From NCBI RefSeq assembly GCF_003864975.1, contig NZ_BHGL01000006.1, positions 413,380 through 477,379 on the forward strand: a stretch of DNA of 64,000 bases, written 5' to 3'. This document shows, in pieces, positions 15,983-25,020 of the stretch; position 1 is the first letter of the stretch, and the number at the start of each line of letters is the position of its first letter. Origin of the DNA: Sulfuriferula thiophila. GTDB lineage: Bacteria; Pseudomonadota; Gammaproteobacteria; Burkholderiales; Sulfuriferulaceae. The position numbers and the translations under genes were made by a program. The notes below the pieces were generated by a model that worked only from the letters and a program-made list of their open reading frames with translations, was not told where the DNA came from and did not search any database.

Positions 15983-17848
15983 ATGAAAATGATGCGGCTC
16001 AGAGACAAGATTCTGCTCGGTGCGGTTGCTATCAGTATCGTGGTGGCGCTTGCTTCCATGCTCGCCGTTTCCTGGGTCATCAGTCAGCAGTATCAGGATC
16101 AATCCCATGCGCTGTTAAGTAAATCCTCAGTCGTTATCAACGATAGTCTGGATGATCGCAAAACTAATGTGCTGACTGCATCACGCCAGTTGGCCATGCA
16201 AAAAAACCTCGGATCAACTATTTGGTACCTGACCCAATATTCGCGTTTGGAATTTGATCACGAAACCATGTTTAATAGTTACCAGCAACTGGTAAACGAT
16301 ACTTACAAAATCGCCAGGGTAGCTATGCTTTCCAGAATAACTATCTATGATTCTGCAGGTAGGCTGGTGTCATTTGCTCAGTTGGGCGGTGGCAGCGGGC
16401 GTGTCGGCTTTGTGGATAATGGGTCTGTTCCTTCTTTTTGGGTCGCTCTGCTAAAAGAAAATGAGGAGTTAAGTCGCCCAAAACTGCATACAACCAATGC
16501 CATCACCGGGGTCGACTTAACGTTCGGGCAATCGCTGCCGCGACAGGAAGGCGTGCACTATGCTGTTGTGGATGGTTTGCTGGCTATTGAAAGTTATGTT
16601 CCCATTATCGGTAACGCGTTTGATCCGCTCACCGGAAAGCAGGTCGCACGACAGCTTGGTCTGGTTGTTGGTGTGCAGTTGCTTGATCAAACCTTTGTTG
16701 ACTATCTGTCCAAACTGACCGATATAAAGATCAATGTCTTTACCAGGCAAGGCCTTAGCAGTGGGGATGTGGCAGCTTATCAAAAGCCTGACTGGAGTGG
16801 CGTGCAGCAAGTTGTTACGGATACGCCTGTCGGCAGGATGGGGCTTAATGAGATAAAAATTGAAGGTCAACATTATTATCAGGGTCTAATTCCTCTGTAT
16901 AACGGTAAGCGATTAGTAGGCACTATCGCCGAATTGTATTCGAAGGAAATTGTCCGAAAAAATACGTGGGAGATGGTACGGATATTGGGGTTGATAGCCG
17001 TAGCCAGCCTGCTATTCATTTTTCCGTTCGCCTGGTATTTCGCGTCATCCATCTCTTACCCACTCACGGCACTAAGTCGGGTTTTTCTCGGTATTGCCAG
17101 TGGTAAGCAACCAGATACGTTGCATGAGCTGCTTAGTCGACTGGAAAAAAACAAGAGTCGGCGTGATGAGCTGGGTGATCTCACCCAGAGCTTTATTGCC
17201 ATGGATGATGCGGTTAACCAGAAAATTCAGCAGATCAATGAGATTAACGCTACGCTCGAACATAAAATCGAGCAGCGTACGCAGGAATTGCGCTTCGCTA
17301 ACGAGGCATTAACCAAGCTCGCTACGCATGATACATTGACGGAGTTGCCGAACCGCAATCTGCTTCGTGATCGCTTGCAACGTTCGCTTGCTGCCGCCAG
17401 ACGCGACAATGTGCGCATGGCCCTGATTTTTATTGACCTGGATGAATTCAAGAGCATTAATGATACCCGTGGTCATGCTGTGGGCGATTTGTTGCTGATG
17501 GAAGCTGCAAAACGCATGCAGGACTGCATACGTGAATCAGATACCGTTTCGCGTATTGGTGGCGATGAATTTATTGTATTGCTGCCGAATATTGAGGCAG
17601 AGCAGGATGTAATGCGGGTGGCGGAAAAAATCCGTTCTGTGCTTAATCAGCCATTTGAGTTGATGGGTGGCAGCTTACACATCTCATCCAGTATCGGAAT
17701 TGCTATTTGTCCTGAACACGGCAGTGATGAGAGTAGCCTGCTTAAGCATGCTGACACTGCCATGTACTATGCCAAAAAAAGCGGCGGTAATACCGTGACG
17801 CTATTTTCGACGGCATTATCAAAAACTGCGGTTGAGATAAATAGATAG
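15983..17848 (+). CDS. Membrane diguanylate cyclase with large periplasmic sensor and HAMP domain
   Basis: The 621-residue protein has a membrane segment at about 10-33, a periplasmic domain of about 300 residues (Cache-like), a second segment at about 332-352, a HAMP region, a coiled coil and a GGDEF domain. The active site GGDEF is intact at residues 526-530, preceded by RESD, the product-inhibition site. It should make c-di-GMP in response to a periplasmic signal. It follows a TorT-like binding protein, the likely signal presenter. A hairpin with a T run lies just downstream. Confidence 0.9.
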   Translation: MKMMRLRDKILLGAVAISIVVALASMLAVSWVISQQYQDQSHALLSKSSVVINDSLDDRKTNVLTASRQLAMQKNLGSTIWYLTQYSRLEFDHETMFNSYQQLVNDTYKIARVAMLSRITIYDSAGRLVSFAQLGGGSGRVGFVDNGSVPSFWVALLKENEELSRPKLHTTNAITGVDLTFGQSLPRQEGVHYAVVDGLLAIESYVPIIGNAFDPLTGKQVARQLGLVVGVQLLDQTFVDYLSKLTDIKINVFTRQGLSSGDVAAYQKPDWSGVQQVVTDTPVGRMGLNEIKIEGQHYYQGLIPLYNGKRLVGTIAELYSKEIVRKNTWEMVRILGLIAVASLLFIFPFAWYFASSISYPLTALSRVFLGIASGKQPDTLHELLSRLEKNKSRRDELGDLTQSFIAMDDAVNQKIQQINEINATLEHKIEQRTQELRFANEALTKLATHDTLTELPNRNLLRDRLQRSLAAARRDNVRMALIFIDLDEFKSINDTRGHAVGDLLLMEAAKRMQDCIRESDTVSRIGGDEFIVLLPNIEAEQDVMRVAEKIRSVLNQPFELMGGSLHISSSIGIAICPEHGSDESSLLKHADTAMYYAKKSGGNTVTLFSTALSKTAVEINR

Positions 17849-17872
17849 CGGTTTGTTTGTATTTTGCAAGTG

Positions 17873-17906
17873 CCAGCCAGGCTGGGATGCCTGTGTGGCT
17901 GGTTTT
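17873..17906 (+). terminator. Probable Rho-independent terminator of the diguanylate cyclase gene
   Basis: Arms CCAGCCA and TGGCTGG, with additional GGC/GCC pairing inside the loop, are followed at once by TTTT. It starts 25 bases after the stop codon of the diguanylate cyclase gene. The T tract is short, so strength is uncertain. Confidence 0.5.
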
Positions 17907-17948
17907 GATGGGTTACTGACGTCCCGTTAGAAAGCGGGCGGCGTATTG

Positions 17949-18248
17949 CTACATATCGAAACAGTGCTGTGGTGTGGTATGTAGCTGCCCTAGCGGCGCA
18001 TCTTTAATCAATAGTTCGGTAATGTCCTGACTGGATATAGGTTTACTGAACAAATAACCCTGAGCTTCATTGCAATTGAGCGTTTGCAGTAAACGATATT
18101 GATTGGTTTCCTCAACACCCTCTGCAATCAGATTAAGATTCAATCCTTGCGCCAGAGCACATATCGCCGTGACGATAGATTCGTTGTCTGAGTCTCCTGA
18201 AAATGCAGGCATGGCTGTTGATTGTGCGCAGTCGGTTTTCGTTTGCAT
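17949..18248 (-). pseudogene. Remnant of an EAL-domain phosphodiesterase (C-terminal part only)
   Basis: Residues from SDNESIVTAICALAQGLNLN through LIAEGVEE to EAQGYLFSKPI match the last third of an EAL domain. The EALLRW, DDFGTG and catalytic-lysine regions are missing, and the first 20 codons look unrelated. With only about 80 EAL residues it cannot form an active enzyme, so I call it a decayed gene. It lies on the opposite strand to the neighbouring diguanylate cyclase, between it and modA. The coordinates cover the open frame; the recognisable part is 17949 to about 18200. Confidence 0.8.
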
Positions 18249-18318
18249 TATGATAGCTACGTTGAGGCAGACGCACAGGGTAATATGCCACCTGCATTAG
18301 GTTGTTATAATAAACTAA

Positions 18319-19113
<795 letters not shown>

Positions 19114-19134
19114 TTTCGGAAAATTACGCAATTG

Positions 19135-19809
19135 ATGCTTGATGCAACTGATCTTGGTGCTATCTGGCTAACCCTCAGATTGGCGACGGTGACGACGGTG
19201 CTGCTGTTGCTGGTCGGTACGCCTATCGCCTGGTGGCTGGCGCGGACGCGATCGTGGACTAAGGGGCCAGTGGGTGCCTTAGTGGCGCTGCCCATTGTGC
19301 TGCCGCCCTCGGTAATTGGTTTTTATCTGTTGCTGGCAATGGGGCCGAATGGTCCTATCGGCCATTTTACCCAGTCATTGGGGCTAGGGATGCTGCCGTT
19401 TACGTTTGCCGGCCTGGTGCTGGCGTCCACCTTCTATTCTTTACCCTTTGTGGTGCAGCCGATACAGAATGCCTTTGAAGCGATCGGCGAGCGTCCGCTC
19501 GAAGTGGCGGCGACATTGCGTGCTTCGCCGCGGGATACGTTTTTCAGTGTGGTGCTGCCCTTGGCCAAACCGGGTTTTCTGACCGCGACCATACTTGGCT
19601 TTGCCCATACTGTTGGTGAATTCGGCGTGGTGCTCATGATAGGTGGCAATATCCCGGATAAAACGCGGGTGGTCTCGGTGCAGATCTATGATCATGTGGA
19701 GGCGCTGGAATATACCGAGGCGCATACGTTGGCAGCGATCATGGTGCTGTTTTCATTTGCGGTATTGCTGCTGTTGTATCGATTTAATGCGTCAGGCAGG
19801 CCGAAATGA
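19135..19809 (+). CDS. modB: Molybdate ABC transporter permease
   Basis: The 224-residue protein has five to six membrane segments and the binding-protein-dependent transport signature around [20 protein letters not shown], the loop that contacts the ATPase. An earlier TTG start one codon upstream is possible. It lies 21 bases after modA and overlaps modC by four bases. Confidence 0.95.
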   Translation: MLDATDLGAIWLTLRLATVTTVLLLLVGTPIAWWLARTRSWTKGPVGALVALPIVLPPSVIGFYLLLAMGPNGPIGHFTQSLGLGMLPFTFAGLVLASTFYSLPFVVQPIQNAFEAIGERPLEVAATLRASPRDTFFSVVLPLAKPGFLTATILGFAHTVGEFGVVLMIGGNIPDKTRVVSVQIYDHVEALEYTEAHTLAAIMVLFSFAVLLLLYRFNASGRPK

Positions 19810-20900
19810 TGACGAATCCAGAATCCGGTATACGCGCGCGCTTCCACTTTGAGCGCTCTGGCTTTGCGCTGGATGTCGATCTGGATTTACCGGGCAAAGG
19901 GGTGACTGCGTTATTCGGCCATTCCGGTTCCGGTAAAACCACAGTGTTAAGGGCAATAGCTGGGCTGGAACGCGTGGCGGGGGGTTATCTGGCGGTGAAT
20001 GGCAGTGTCTGGCAGGACGACGCGCGGGGCATTTTCATGCCGACATATCAGCGCCCGATAGGGTATGTGTTTCAGGAAGCCAGTCTGTTTGCGCATTTGA
20101 ATATACGCCAGAATCTGGAGTTTGGGCAGCAACGGGTGCCGCAACAGCAGAGATGCGTGTCGTTGGATCAGGCTATTGCGCTGCTAGGCATAGGGCATTT
20201 GCTGTCGCGCATGCCTGACGCCTTATCTGGCGGCGAACGTCAGCGGGTGGGTATTGCGCGGGCGCTGGCAGTGAGCCCGCAATTATTGTTGATGGATGAG
20301 CCTTTAGCCGCGCTCGACTTAAAACTCAAGGGTGAGATATTGCCTTATCTGGAACGATTGCATGATGAGCTGGATATCCCGTTGCTCTATGTGAGTCATG
20401 CGCCGGATGAAGTGGCGCGTCTGGCTGATCATCTGGTGTTGCTGGATCATGGGCAGGTACTCGCCAGCGGGGCGCTTTCAGAAACGCTGGCGCGGCTTGA
20501 TCTGCCGTTAAGTCAGCATGATGACGCCGGCGTGGTGCTGGCGGGTTCGGTGAGCGGATTCGACAGGCAATGGCATTTATGCCAGGTGGGGTTTGTGGGC
20601 GGCAATTTGTGGGTACGCGATAACGGCGCAACGCTTAATCAGTCATTGCGTGTGCGTATTCTGGCGCGTGATGTCAGTCTGACCTTGACGCCGCATACCG
20701 ATGGCAGCATTCTCAATATATTGCCCGCTGTGGTCACCGAGCTTGGTGATGACCAGCATCCGGCATTAACGCTGGTGCGCCTCGATGCTGGTGGTGCGCC
20801 ATTACTGGCACGGCTCACCCGGCGTTCAGCCGCAGCGCTTGATCTGCATCCGGGCCGGGCAGTATGGGCGCAGATCAAATCGGTAGCATTGTTAGGATAA
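19806..20900 (+). CDS. modC: Molybdate ABC transporter ATP-binding protein
   Basis: Walker [10 protein letters not shown], signature [15 protein letters not shown] and Walker [13 protein letters not shown] are all present, and the last 70 residues form a molybdopterin-type Mop domain ([15 protein letters not shown] onward) seen in ModC. It powers molybdate import with ModB. The four-base overlap with modB shows a single transcript. Molybdenum supply would serve molybdoenzymes such as sulfite, nitrate or TMAO-type reductases, none of which are in the window. Confidence 0.95.
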   Translation: MMTNPESGIRARFHFERSGFALDVDLDLPGKGVTALFGHSGSGKTTVLRAIAGLERVAGGYLAVNGSVWQDDARGIFMPTYQRPIGYVFQEASLFAHLNIRQNLEFGQQRVPQQQRCVSLDQAIALLGIGHLLSRMPDALSGGERQRVGIARALAVSPQLLLMDEPLAALDLKLKGEILPYLERLHDELDIPLLYVSHAPDEVARLADHLVLLDHGQVLASGALSETLARLDLPLSQHDDAGVVLAGSVSGFDRQWHLCQVGFVGGNLWVRDNGATLNQSLRVRILARDVSLTLTPHTDGSILNILPAVVTELGDDQHPALTLVRLDAGGAPLLARLTRRSAAALDLHPGRAVWAQIKSVALLG

Positions 20901-20924
20901 AGTTTTTTCAGTGCTTAAATGAAA

Positions 20925-20965
20925 CGCCCCGTGCAATTTGATCGGAATGCCGATTGCACGGGGCG
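20925..20965. terminator. Strong hairpin between convergent modC and tsdA-like genes
   Basis: Perfect 13-base arms CGCCCCGTGCAAT and ATTGCACGGGGCG flank a 15-base loop that can itself pair. It begins 25 bases after the modC stop and 21 bases from the end of the opposing cytochrome gene. Neither side has a long T run, but its position and GC-rich stem suggest a bidirectional terminator. Confidence 0.6.
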
Positions 20966-20985
20966 ATTTGCTGCGTTGGTGCTAT

Positions 20986-21876
20986 TTAGTGAGGTGCGCC
21001 GAGTACCTTGCCATCAACGGTTTCGCCATATTTGCAATTCTCGTCGTGATAATCCTTTTTAGTCTGCGCTATGTCACCCTTGAACCGTGGATCTTGTGGG
21101 CGTTCATGGGACATGACATAAGTAGCGACGTCCCAGGCCTGCTGGTCAGTAAGCGAATAGCCCTTGGAGAGCGGCATATTGGCTTTGATGAAGGAAGCAG
21201 CCGTATTGATGCGGTGCATGCCTGCCCCCCAGTTGAAAGCCTCAGATCCCCACAATGGCGGGAATACCGATTTGCCGTCAACTTTCTTGCCTTCGCCATT
21301 AGCGCCATGGCATATCTGGCAGCTTTCCGTATACACGGTTTTACCACGAATCGCATCAGGGGTGGTAGCCGGTTTTGCTACTTCCGGGTAGCCTGCGCCC
21401 TTTAATTTCGCGCCAACCGGTGCACCGGTTGCCAGCCAGTACGAATAAGTTACCAATGCCACCATCTCCGGGCTATCCGCCGCAGGTGCTTTACCGTTCA
21501 TGCTGAATTTGAAGCAGCCTTGTATGCGCTCTTCGTAGGTGTTTACCTTGTTGTTCTTGGCGCGGTAAGCCGGATAGCGCACATAGGCACCCCATAATGG
21601 CGAGGAATCCGGTTTGCGGCCAGCTGCAAGGTGGCAGTTCACGCAGTTCATGCCGTTGCCGACATATTGCTTGGCGTAATGCTGGGTATCTTCAAAAATG
21701 TTTTTCCCTTGACGAACGATCTTTCCAAACTCATCGTTGGGAATACTGTCTTCGCTGGGTGGCGTAAATACAGGTGCGGTAGCCGGAACGGGTGCCGCTG
21801 TTTTGCTGGCGGCAGCCGTCATGCCCGAGATGGCGAACATAGCCAAAGCGATGGAGATTGCGATGGTGTTTTTCAT
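20986..21876 (-). CDS. tsdA: Diheme c-type cytochrome, TsdA-like thiosulfate dehydrogenase
   Basis: A signal peptide precedes two heme c motifs, C78VNCH82 and C186QICH190. Between them RIQGCFKFSMNG carries Cys121, which lies 69 residues before the second heme His, almost the spacing of the Cys axial ligand to heme 2 His in Allochromatium TsdA as I recall it; Met234 is a candidate ligand for heme 2. TsdA enzymes interconvert thiosulfate and tetrathionate in the periplasm. The upstream partner gene encodes a c4-type cytochrome that could be its electron carrier. The assignment is by motif and context, not by alignment. Confidence 0.85.
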   Translation of the reverse strand: MKNTIAISIALAMFAISGMTAAASKTAAPVPATAPVFTPPSEDSIPNDEFGKIVRQGKNIFEDTQHYAKQYVGNGMNCVNCHLAAGRKPDSSPLWGAYVRYPAYRAKNNKVNTYEERIQGCFKFSMNGKAPAADSPEMVALVTYSYWLATGAPVGAKLKGAGYPEVAKPATTPDAIRGKTVYTESCQICHGANGEGKKVDGKSVFPPLWGSEAFNWGAGMHRINTAASFIKANMPLSKGYSLTDQQAWDVATYVMSHERPQDPRFKGDIAQTKKDYHDENCKYGETVDGKVLGAPH

Positions 21877-22514
21877 TTTTGAGTTCCATTGGTTAAAGGT
21901 TGATTAGCAAGAAAGGCGGAAACAGCCTTGATCTGATCTGCCGATAATTTGCTGGCCACAGATTTCATCAAACCCACTGGATCATTGGCACGGGTACCTG
22001 ATTTCCATGCCATAAGCTGATTGGTAATGTAGGTCGCAGACTGGCCTGTGATCGCCGGAAAGCTAGGGTCTATACCTTGGCCGTTTGCACCGTGGCATTG
22101 AAAACAGGCTGGAATTTCATGGTTCCAGTCGCCGCTGGTGGCGATGGCTTCACCTTTGCGTAACAATGCCGGATCGCCGCCTGCCGGTGTAATGGCGGGG
22201 ATAGCTAGCGCGGCATAATAGGCTGCGATAACCTGTATTTCGCTATCCGAAAGCGCCTTGGCGATCGGTTGCATCAGTGGATTGTTACGCTTGCCGGATT
22301 GAAAATCATGTAACTGGTGCTTGATGTAGGCTTCGTTGAGACCAGCCAGACGAGGGAAACCGGCTGCAGGGGTGCCGCCGCCATCTGCACCATGACATGC
22401 TATGCAAGCGGTTGCGCCCTGTTTATTGCCTTGGGTGGTGATGGTCTGGGCAACATCATCGGCTTGCGCCAGGAGGGGTATGCAGGTGAGTGTGGCTAAT
22501 AAGAAATGCTTCAA
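21873..22514 (-). CDS. tsdB: Diheme cytochrome c4-like protein (TsdB-like electron acceptor)
   Basis: After a signal peptide (about 1-18) the 213-residue protein has two c-type heme motifs, C37IACH41 and C137FQCH141, each in a cytochrome c4-like half with GFPRLAGL or SFPAITGQ loops and later Met residues as likely axial ligands. It overlaps the tsdA-like gene by four bases, in the TsdB-TsdA order found in sulfur oxidisers. It probably passes electrons from TsdA to the terminal oxidase. Confidence 0.85.
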   Translation of the reverse strand: MKHFLLATLTCIPLLAQADDVAQTITTQGNKQGATACIACHGADGGGTPAAGFPRLAGLNEAYIKHQLHDFQSGKRNNPLMQPIAKALSDSEIQVIAAYYAALAIPAITPAGGDPALLRKGEAIATSGDWNHEIPACFQCHGANGQGIDPSFPAITGQSATYITNQLMAWKSGTRANDPVGLMKSVASKLSADQIKAVSAFLANQPLTNGTQK

Positions 22515-22570
22515 AATATACTCCTTGAAAACTGGGGTAGTGGTGAATAGGTTAGTTGTGTGGCTGTTGC

Positions 22571-22609
22571 ATATTAGAATTAAATAATTATATTATTTAA
22601 TTCTAATAT
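22571..22609. repeat. Perfect 39-bp AT-rich palindrome upstream of the tsdBA-like operon
   Basis: Arms of 18 bases (ATATTAGAATTAAATAAT and its exact reverse complement) flank a 3-base centre TAT. It lies 57 bases upstream of the tsdB-like start, within an otherwise gene-free region (22515-22787). It is far too regular to be chance; a dimeric regulator operator, a cruciform or an RNA hairpin are all possible. The rest of the region holds only the hairpin at 22753-22781. Confidence 0.7.
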
Positions 22610-22752
22610 TTATAGCGTATCGAAAATGCATAGTAATGCCATGGTTGGCAGGCATTTATGCAACAAAACAGGGATGAAGCAATTATAGCAATTCGAGTTG
22701 CCAAGATATCTGGTAGTTTTGGACTGGTGATTTGAACATGTCAGGGAGATGA

Positions 22753-22781
22753 CGGGTGTCTGATGTTATATCAGGCACCCG
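22753..22781 (-). terminator. Hairpin just after the methyltransferase gene
   Basis: Twelve-base arms CGGGTGTCTGAT and ATCAGGCACCCG (one G-T pair) flank a 5-base loop, seven bases beyond the stop codon of the minus-strand methyltransferase. No T tract follows on that strand, so it may be a weak or 3'-end-stabilising structure rather than a full terminator. Confidence 0.5.
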
Positions 22782-22787
22782 AACAAA

Positions 22788-23924
22788 CTAACGTACGGCA
22801 AGGCGCCATAATGAGGTGATTTCTGCTGCACGTGCGCGGTGCAATGGGTCAGTGTCAGCGCTGGCTTTGGGGTGGTGCGGCTTGATGTCCATGCGTTCCA
22901 GGACGGTTAATCCTGCCTGATCAATCAGCGCGAGTAATTCATCTCGTGTACGCAGCCCCAGATGCTCCGCAAAATCAGAGAGTATCAGCCAGCCTTCACC
23001 GGCGGGTTCCAGATGATCAGCTAATCCACTGAGGAATCCACGTAACATGCGGCTGTCGGGATCGTAGATGGCATGTTCGATTGCGGCATTGGGCCGTGCC
23101 GGTATCCAGGGTGGATTGCAGACTACCAGTGGAGCACGGCCGGGGGGGAAGAGATCCGCCTGCACGATGTCGATCTGATTGCTTAACCCTAGTCGTTTGA
23201 TGTTGTCACGAGCGCAGGCCAGTGCACGGGGATCCTGATCGGTGGCGACAACATGCTTAACCCCGCGGCGAACCAGTAGTGCAGCCAGCACGCCGGTGCC
23301 GGTACCAATGTCGAATGCCAGTTCAGTCGCAGGCAGCGGTGCCGTTGCGATCAGTTCGATATATTCGCCGCGTACGGGTGAGTACACACCGTAATGCGGA
23401 TGAATGCGCTCGCCAATTACGGGTATGTCTACGCCTTTTTTGCGCCATTCGTGCGCGCCGATCAAACCCTGCAATTCACGTAGCGAGACGACGGAAGCAG
23501 CCGTGCCAGCGCCATAAGCTTCAGTGCAGGCTGCGCGTACATCCGGTGCGCGGCGTAGCGGGATGGTGTAATTGGCATCAAGCGGTATTAGCAGCATTGC
23601 CAGCACACGGGCACGAAGCGACTGTGCCTGCCGATGCAGATTGAATGCCTCGGTTGGGGTAGTGGCTAGTCTGGGTGGTTTTTTGGATTTGTGTGGTGGG
23701 CGGTCTACGCGTCGCGCCAGTGCCTGCAGCAATTGCCGCGCATTCTGAAAATCACCACGCCAGAGCAATGCTGTGCCTTCACAGGCCAGGCGGTAGGCGG
23801 TGTCTGCCGCCATAGTGTCATCGGTGATGACGATGCGCTTGGGCGGCGGTGTTTTGTTTTCGGAGTGCCAGATAGCCGAGCAGGGCTTACCCGCTTCTAT
23901 CCAGTTGATAATGGCTTCAGTCAT
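22788..23924 (-). CDS. Class I SAM-dependent methyltransferase (HemK/PrmC-like NPPW type)
   Basis: The C-terminal half contains the SAM-binding motif AFDIGTGTGVLAALLVRRG, an acidic residue in VVATDQDPRALACARDN and the catalytic NPPW motif (VVCNPPWIP) shared by glutamine and N6-adenine methyltransferases. The N-terminal 160 residues are an unassigned domain. The target (protein, RNA or small molecule) is not evident. It overlaps by eight bases the gene upstream (23917-24525), so the two are probably cotranscribed. Confidence 0.85.
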   Translation of the reverse strand: MTEAIINWIEAGKPCSAIWHSENKTPPPKRIVITDDTMAADTAYRLACEGTALLWRGDFQNARQLLQALARRVDRPPHKSKKPPRLATTPTEAFNLHRQAQSLRARVLAMLLIPLDANYTIPLRRAPDVRAACTEAYGAGTAASVVSLRELQGLIGAHEWRKKGVDIPVIGERIHPHYGVYSPVRGEYIELIATAPLPATELAFDIGTGTGVLAALLVRRGVKHVVATDQDPRALACARDNIKRLGLSNQIDIVQADLFPPGRAPLVVCNPPWIPARPNAAIEHAIYDPDSRMLRGFLSGLADHLEPAGEGWLILSDFAEHLGLRTRDELLALIDQAGLTVLERMDIKPHHPKASADTDPLHRARAAEITSLWRLAVR

Positions 23925-24525
23925 GGGGTTTTCCTATGTTTTCTGCTTTGCCGAGGGCAACGCGGTATGCTTCCAGTTTTGCTTCGTAGTTGTCCGCATC
24001 ACCATAATCCAGGAAATAAGCGTAGCGTGAGTGTGAGCCCAGTACTTTGCGAGCGTGTTTGATCGGGCAGAAGTATTCCTCGGTTCTGGCGATGACTTCC
24101 CTGATATAAGCGATCACGCCATTTGCGTATTCGCAATAAGTGCAATGGAATTTCTCGACGAAGTTGAGGTATTGCAGTTGGCTGCGGTCGAAGATGACGA
24201 AATCGGCACGGCGTACTTTGGCAATTTTATAGATAGGGAAACAGCTAAACTGATAAAAACTGATTAATACATCAGTAAGAAACAGTGGAATGATCATGCT
24301 GTAAATGATGGGGCCAGTAATCAGATTCTGCGGACGGTTAGTGACCAGCCAGCGGAAAAAACCAAGTTTGAGCTTGCGGTGCGCCTGTTTGATGCTGCGT
24401 TCAAATTGGATATGTTTACCTTTGATTTCAAATAGTACCCGGGTTTCCTGTTCATGTAAGGCAGTACGCAATTCAGCGTCGAGAGAATTGATTTGTGCAA
24501 GCAAACTGAGAATCTTATCGTTCAT
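23917..24525 (-). CDS. Unrecognised protein with coiled coil, membrane segment and CxxC motif
   Basis: The 202-residue protein has a predicted N-terminal coiled coil (about 1-50), a hydrophobic stretch near residues 68-98 consistent with one or two membrane passes, and a C-terminal part with CTYCEY, a further cysteine near PIKHARKV and many aromatic residues. I do not recognise a family. GGGA lies before the ATG. It is coupled by overlap to the NPPW methyltransferase, so a joint role is possible but unknown. Confidence 0.65.
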   Translation of the reverse strand: MNDKILSLLAQINSLDAELRTALHEQETRVLFEIKGKHIQFERSIKQAHRKLKLGFFRWLVTNRPQNLITGPIIYSMIIPLFLTDVLISFYQFSCFPIYKIAKVRRADFVIFDRSQLQYLNFVEKFHCTYCEYANGVIAYIREVIARTEEYFCPIKHARKVLGSHSRYAYFLDYGDADNYEAKLEAYRVALGKAENIGKPHD

Positions 24526-24689
24526 GTAGTTCCCATACCGTAATGCCGGCGATTGAGTGAGGGTGGTTTGATCGGTTGGCGTTAATGCCTCAACTCGACA
24601 GATTGCTGTGATGTGCTATAAATAATTTAGGAGTTGAAACACGTATTAATATACGGTGATATTAACCATTGCATGGGAAGGAGAATATC

Positions 24690-24923
24690 ATGCATATATC
24701 CATTTCCGATTTCATTATACATGTTGACGAGACGCTGACGCGTGAGCAGTTGGACAGGTTAGAAGCATCCATACGAGAACATAGTTGCGTTGTTAGTGCG
24801 GGTGCCCATGACCGGACACCGCATTTGATGCTGGTCGCTTATGACCCCGAATGTGTCGATACCAAAACCATACTGGCCAATGTGACCGGCCAGGGTTTTC
24901 GTGCAACTTCAATCGGTCTGTAG
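24690..24923 (+). CDS. Small HMA-like (ferredoxin-fold) protein without the CxxC site
   Basis: The 77-residue protein has a beta-alpha-beta-beta-alpha-beta layout (ISISDFIIHVDE, LTREQLDRLEASI, then VSAGAH to TGQGFRAT) like heavy-metal-associated domains, but keeps only a single cysteine near the usual loop. A strong AAGGAG site supports the ATG at 24690 over an upstream TTG. It stands alone between unrelated genes. Function is unknown; copper binding is unlikely without CxxC. Confidence 0.7.
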   Translation: MHISISDFIIHVDETLTREQLDRLEASIREHSCVVSAGAHDRTPHLMLVAYDPECVDTKTILANVTGQGFRATSIGL

Positions 24924-25020
24924 CAGCTGCTGTCAGTAATTAATTCCGTCGATTTTTACCGGTGGATTTAGCCCGGTAAGCGTCTATCGTTGTGTCAAGG
25001 CTGCGTTGGCTATAGCTAGC

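Noticed and set aside
20938..21405. 155-codon plus-strand frame opposite the tsdA-like gene
   Set aside because: It is antisense to a gene with clear heme motifs and shows no domain of its own.
24924..25020. Hairpin with arms TTACCGG and CCGGTAA near 24956-24979
   Set aside because: The T run is on the wrong side for a terminator of either neighbouring gene, so I do not list it as a feature.
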